Assembly: GCA_005883245.1 (NCBI GenBank)
Contig: VAXT01000035.1
Location: 1-8,639, forward strand
Source: Actinomycetota bacterium
GTDB taxonomy: Bacteria > Actinomycetota > Thermoleophilia > Gaiellales > Gaiellaceae
Direction of reading: 5' to 3'
Length of the DNA: 8,639 nt
A model generated the notes under the pieces. It saw nothing but the letters and a program-made list of their open reading frames with translations. It made no database searches and had not been told where the DNA came from. Position numbers and translations under genes: made by a program. This document shows positions 5,376 to 8,639 of the stretch, piece after piece. How positions within the stretch are numbered: the first letter of the stretch is position 1; each line of letters opens with the position of its first letter.

Positions 5376-6299
5376 ATGGAGATCGCAGCGCGCATCCGCA
5401 GCTTCGAGATCTCGCCGGCGCGCTTCGTGCAGGTCGCGTGGACGAACGCATTTCTCCTCTGGCTGATCGTCGGCACGGGCGCGGCGGTCCGGCTCACCGA
5501 CTCCGGCCTCGGCTGCAGCCACTGGCCCGGCTGCGAGCGCGGGGCGCCCCTGCCGGAGAAGAACGTGCACGCATTCGTCGAGTTCGGGAACCGGCTCGTG
5601 GGCGGTGTCGTGATCACCGTCGCGCTGCTGACCTGGCTCGCGGCGCGCAAGACGCCGGGGTTGCCGGCCTGGACGCGCAGGCTCGCGCTCGCGGTCCTGC
5701 TCGGCGCGCTCGCCCAGGCGCCGCTCGGTTACCTCGCGGTGGCCAGCGACCTGCGCTGGCCCGTGGTCATGTCGCACCTCCTGCTCTCGATCGCGCTCCT
5801 CGCCGGTGCGGTCGTGATCGGCGTCGAGGCGCTCGGGCTGCGCGACGGCCACTCGCCCCCGATCGTCCCGCTCGAGCTGAGGCGGTTGGCGCTCCTCTTC
5901 ACGGCGTCCGGCTTCGCGCTCGTCATCAGTGGCACGTTCGCGACCGCGGCCGGCCCGCATTCGGGAGGAGGCGAGCACATCGACCGCTTCGGCTCGCTCC
6001 AGCCGACCGTCTACGTGCACGGAGTCTTCGTCGGCTTCTTCCTGGTCTCGTTCCTGCTCTCGACCGGCTACCTGGCGGCCTACCGAGACCGTTCGCCGAG
6101 GCTCTTCCGGCTAGCGCTCGTGACGCTCGGGCTCCTGATCGTCCAGATGGGCGTCGGCGAGCTGCAGTGGCGGACGAAGCTCCCGTGGGAGATCGTGCTC
6201 CTGCACGTGACGCTCGCCGCAGCGGTCTGGGCCTGCACCGTTGCGCTGGCGATGCTGTTCTACCGGCCACCTCGTTCTCTCCTGCCCGGGATTACCTAG
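5376..6299 (+). CDS. ctaA: Heme A synthase, COX15/CtaA family
   Basis: This membrane enzyme oxidises the methyl group of heme O to the formyl group of heme A, needed by aa3-type cytochrome oxidases. The 307 residues form about eight membrane spans in two similar four-helix halves. Family marks are TGAAVRLTDSGLGCSHWPGC at 34-53 (outer cysteines Cys47 and Cys53), the FVEFGNR segment at 67-73, and ISGTFATAAGPHSG at 184-197. Three of the four expected heme-ligand histidines are present: His134 (MSHLL), His215 (VHGVF) and His277 (LLHVT). The first, in the usual ExxH motif, is Asn72 (EFGN); from memory this substitution is common in actinobacterial members. The ATG immediately follows the apgM stop, so translation is probably coupled; GGAG at 5360-5363 is 12 bases upstream. 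No oxidase subunits or ctaB (heme O synthase) are visible nearby. Confidence 0.93.
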   Translation: MEIAARIRSFEISPARFVQVAWTNAFLLWLIVGTGAAVRLTDSGLGCSHWPGCERGAPLPEKNVHAFVEFGNRLVGGVVITVALLTWLAARKTPGLPAWTRRLALAVLLGALAQAPLGYLAVASDLRWPVVMSHLLLSIALLAGAVVIGVEALGLRDGHSPPIVPLELRRLALLFTASGFALVISGTFATAAGPHSGGGEHIDRFGSLQPTVYVHGVFVGFFLVSFLLSTGYLAAYRDRSPRLFRLALVTLGLLIVQMGVGELQWRTKLPWEIVLLHVTLAAAVWACTVALAMLFYRPPRSLLPGIT

Positions 6300-6309
6300 A
6301 CTCAGGGCA

Positions 6310-7050
6310 GTGTCCGAGGAGCTCCTCGTCGCGAGCCGCCCAGAGCTCGAGCACCCGATCCTGATCGCTGCGTTCCGCGGCTGGAACGACGGCGGCCAGG
6401 GCGCGTCGCTCGCCACCGGGTACCTCGCGAAGCTCTGGGACGCGAGACGGTTCGCGGAGATCGAGCCGAACCTGCGCTGGCGCACGTTCACGGACCTGAT
6501 CGTCGGGTTCCTCAAGGAGCTTCAGATCGAGCTGATCATCAGTCTCGGCTCGCTGCTCGCGGACGTGCCCCACACACGGCCGTGCCCCGTGACTGGCAGC
6601 GCGAGCGATCCGGAGCTCGTCGAACGGCTCGGGCTCTCGGCTTCGCGCTACGAGGGGCCGACGGGGATCGTCGGCGTGCTCCACGATGCGTGCCGGGAGG
6701 CGGACTTGCCCTCGGCGAGCCTCTGGGCCGCGGTTCCGCACTACGTCTCGCTGACGCCGAGCCCGAAGGCCGCGCTCGCGCTGTGTGAGCGGCTGGCCGA
6801 TGTGATCGGGGCGCCGATCGACACGACCGAGCTGGGCGAGGCCGCCGAGAACTACTCGGAGCAGGTATCGGAAGCGGTCGCGGCCGATCCGGACACCGCC
6901 GCGTACATCGAGGAGCTCGAGCAGCGCGCGGACACCCTCGCCGAGGAGGCGGACCTACCCTCCGGAGACGCCCTCGCGGCCGAGCTCACCCAGTTCCTGC
7001 GCGACCGCGAGCGCGACAACGGCGACGACGACGTCGCCCGCGGCCAGTAG
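6310..7050 (+). CDS. PAC2-family protein with an apparent internal deletion
   Basis: This belongs to the PAC2 family (named after a proteasome assembly chaperone), common in actinobacteria and of uncertain bacterial function. Typical segments are ILIAAFRGWNDGG at 17-29, LRWRTF at 55-60, LGSLLADVPHTRPCPVTG at 79-96, ASRYEGPTGIVGVLHDA at 111-127, SLWAAVPHYV at 137-146 and SPKAALAL at 151-158, then an acidic helical tail with LPSGDALAAEL at 216-226. The 246 residues are shorter than the 290-300 I recall as usual. The missing part is a block of about 50 residues normally found between FAEI(D/E)PE and the GIEPxLRWRTF segment, which contains a YDF motif and an Arg/Trp-Pro region; here FAEIEP runs straight into NLRWRTF (48-60). 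GTG 6310 is chosen 10 bp after the ctaA stop because homology begins at SEELLV; the Shine-Dalgarno is weak. It is the last gene of the apgM-ctaA run. Confidence 0.85.
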   Translation: MSEELLVASRPELEHPILIAAFRGWNDGGQGASLATGYLAKLWDARRFAEIEPNLRWRTFTDLIVGFLKELQIELIISLGSLLADVPHTRPCPVTGSASDPELVERLGLSASRYEGPTGIVGVLHDACREADLPSASLWAAVPHYVSLTPSPKAALALCERLADVIGAPIDTTELGEAAENYSEQVSEAVAADPDTAAYIEELEQRADTLAEEADLPSGDALAAELTQFLRDRERDNGDDDVARGQ

Positions 7051-7054
7051 GCCG
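7041..7054. terminator. Short hairpin at the PAC2/dipZ convergent junction
   Basis: CGGCC (7041-7045) pairs with GGCCG (7050-7054) around a four-base loop that holds most of the PAC2 stop codon. There is no T-run on either side. With only 15 bp between the two stop codons this is the only candidate for a shared terminator, and it is weak. Confidence 0.25.
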
Positions 7055-7065
7055 AGTCCTCCCAG

Positions 7066-8639
7066 TTAGCCGAAGGTGAACGCGTAGGCCTCGATGCCCG
7101 GGCTGAAGTGGAGCTCGAGCAGCCTGCTCTGCGGCGTCGGCAGCCGCGCGAGCGTGTAGAGCCTGCTCCCGCGGACCGGCACCACTCCGACCGGCTTCCC
7201 GTCCACGATCACCGCAACCGAGCCGCGGCCGCCGAGCACGAGGTGCACGCTCCGGGCCCTGAACCTGAGCCGAAGCTGGGCGTCCGGGCCCGCCAGGATT
7301 CGTTGGCCCCCGACCCGCCAGCGTCCCGAGTAGGCGAGCTCGTCCTGCTGAAGGTCGGCCGGAGGGAAGCGGTAGGTCGCGAAGCGGTCGGGTGTGACCG
7401 TCTTCTGCGCAAAGCGCTGCAGGCGCTGGTAGCCCAGGTACGACTCGGGCGTGGTCAGCTCGGTCGGCGTCGGGTCGGAGAGCTCGTTGGCAACGGGCAG
7501 CATCCCCGCGTTCTCGCCGAGCAGGGTGCGGATCCGCGCCTCGGTCGTGTCGTAGGAGCCTTCGCCGAAGTGGTAGTAGCGGAGGTGCCCGCTCCGGTCG
7601 ATCAGGTACTTGGCGGGCCAGTACTGGTTCTGGAACGCGTTCCACGTCGAATAGTCGTTGTCGAGCGCGACCGGATACCTGACGCCGAGCCGGTGCACGG
7701 CGCCGCGGACGTTGCCCGGCACGTGCTCGAACGCAAACTCGGGCGTGTGCACGCCGATCACGACGAGGCCCTTGTGGTGGTAGGCGTGGTACCAAGCCTT
7801 CACGTGCGGCAGCGTGCGCAGGCAGTTGATGCAGGAATACGTCCAGAAGTCGATCAGGACGACCTTGCCGCGCAACTTCTTCAGCGTCAGCGGCTTGCTG
7901 TTGACCCAGTTCGTGAGCCCGGTCAGCTCGGGCGCGCGTCCGTAGTCGTGGAGCGACGTCGTCGCGGCGACCTGCCGCGTGCCTCCTCGCAGCTTCTGCA
8001 GCTGGTGCTGCGCGCTCGAGCTCTCTTCGACCTTGTTCTGCAGCGCCTCCGTGTAGCCGGGAAGCGCGGTCTGGAAATGGCGGTCGACGTTGAACGCGAT
8101 CGCGAGCGCGGTCAGCGCGACGACGACGCCGAGTACCTGGCGGATGCGGTGCGCGTGCGGCCTGAGCGCGTTCATCCCCGCCCGGCCGCCGATCGCGACG
8201 AGCAGCATCGGTATCGCGGCGCCGATCGCGTAAGCCAGCGTGAGCACGACCGCGCGGAAGCCCACGTCCTGCGTCGCTCCGACGACCGTGATCGCCGCCA
8301 GCACCGGCCCCGCGCACGGCACGAAGACGAGCCCGAGACTCGCGCCGAGGAGCAGCCCGCCTCCCAGGTCACCGCTGGGCCGGCGCGTCATCCGCAGGAG
8401 CGGCCGCTGGACGACCTCCTCCACCTTCGGGAAGAGCAGCGTCGCGGCGACGAGGAAGAGGAGCCCGATCGCGAGCGTTCGCAGGAAGTCTTCCGGCAGG
8501 CCGAGGGTGCGCAGGAGCCAGACCCCGAACAACGTGAAGGCCGTGAAGCTGAGGACGAGCCCGGCGATGATCGCGAACGGCTTTCTCCGTCCACCCGTCG
8601 CGCCGCCTGCGAAGACGATCGGAAGGACCGGGAGCACGC
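7066..8639 (-). CDS. dipZ: DipZ-like CcdA-thioredoxin fusion (thiol-disulfide relay), N-terminus cut by window edge
   Basis: The N-terminal half is a CcdA/DsbD-type membrane domain that carries electrons from cytosolic thioredoxin outward. The frame runs off the right edge within the expected PCVLPVLP motif: the first complete codon is its Val, and the last two window bases fit the end of a Cys codon. The partner cysteine is in FVPCAGP (Cys108 of the visible part). About five membrane spans are visible (roughly 21-43, 52-70, 92-118, 128-149, 168-184). An exported linker (185-225) follows, then a TlpA/AhpC-like thioredoxin domain with FWTYSCINCLRTLPH at 264-278 (CINC redox pair, Cys269 and Cys272) and YWPAKYLID at 339-347. 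Last is a beta-rich domain (about 395-523) like the carbohydrate-binding-module-like end of mycobacterial DipZ. The likely role is extracytoplasmic disulfide reduction, such as cytochrome c maturation or protection of exported thiols. It converges on the PAC2 gene. Confidence 0.92.
   Translation of the reverse strand, partial: VLPVLPIVFAGGATGGRRKPFAIIAGLVLSFTAFTLFGVWLLRTLGLPEDFLRTLAIGLLFLVAATLLFPKVEEVVQRPLLRMTRRPSGDLGGGLLLGASLGLVFVPCAGPVLAAITVVGATQDVGFRAVVLTLAYAIGAAIPMLLVAIGGRAGMNALRPHAHRIRQVLGVVVALTALAIAFNVDRHFQTALPGYTEALQNKVEESSSAQHQLQKLRGGTRQVAATTSLHDYGRAPELTGLTNWVNSKPLTLKKLRGKVVLIDFWTYSCINCLRTLPHVKAWYHAYHHKGLVVIGVHTPEFAFEHVPGNVRGAVHRLGVRYPVALDNDYSTWNAFQNQYWPAKYLIDRSGHLRYYHFGEGSYDTTEARIRTLLGENAGMLPVANELSDPTPTELTTPESYLGYQRLQRFAQKTVTPDRFATYRFPPADLQQDELAYSGRWRVGGQRILAGPDAQLRLRFRARSVHLVLGGRGSVAVIVDGKPVGVVPVRGSRLYTLARLPTPQSRLLELHFSPGIEAYAFTFG

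Noticed and set aside
6241..6309. PAC2 gene starting at ATG 6241 inside ctaA
   Set aside because: The added residues do not resemble PAC2 N-termini and would overlap the end of ctaA by about 60 bp; GTG 6310 fits homology.
6986..8317. Minus-strand frame of 443 codons over dipZ in another phase
   Set aside because: Arg/Ala-rich shadow of dipZ, whose own frame has the CINC and CcdA motifs.

Overview
The window is very GC-rich, uses GTG and TTG as well as ATG starts, and is densely packed with short intergenic gaps. Its gene types fit a high-GC Gram-positive bacterium: a DipZ-type CcdA-thioredoxin fusion, an actinobacterial-style heme A synthase whose first heme-ligand histidine is replaced by asparagine, an actinobacterial-style PAC2 protein, and an archaeal-type phosphoglycerate mutase. 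I infer Actinomycetota, perhaps a deep-branching class such as Thermoleophilia. The class is a guess, because no rRNA or tRNA gene is present.

Left part (1-1103): the C-terminal part of a protein made almost entirely of tetratricopeptide repeats runs in from the left edge. Just after its stop codon lies a near-perfect Shine-Dalgarno sequence and a 25-codon ORF that reads like a short exported peptide, ending inside a strong hairpin. This layout resembles the RRNPP class of receptor-peptide signalling pairs (Rap/Phr, PlcR/PapR, Rgg/SHP) and is the best candidate here for an undescribed system.

Region 1104-1348 has no convincing gene but holds several hairpins and a 21-bp-spaced direct repeat. 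It looks like terminator plus structured leader for selD.

Middle (1349-3975): selD (selenophosphate synthase, Cys form) is followed after 14 bp by a NadM-like nicotinamide-nucleotide adenylyltransferase. These converge, 3 bp apart, on a minus-strand gene for an unrecognised multi-pass membrane protein. That gene has an unusually good promoter overlapped by a palindromic operator-like element and an almost leaderless start.

Right part (4089-8639): a tight plus-strand run holds apgM (archaeal-type phosphoglycerate mutase), ctaA (heme A synthase; start codon directly after the apgM stop) and a PAC2-family protein. The PAC2 protein appears to have lost about 50 residues from its core. Convergent to these is dipZ, a membrane CcdA domain fused to a thioredoxin-like domain and a C-terminal beta domain, which runs off the right edge. 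CtaA and DipZ both fit with aerobic cytochrome maturation: one makes heme A, the other passes reductant across the membrane. I see no tRNA, rRNA, CRISPR array, insertion sequence or phage gene.
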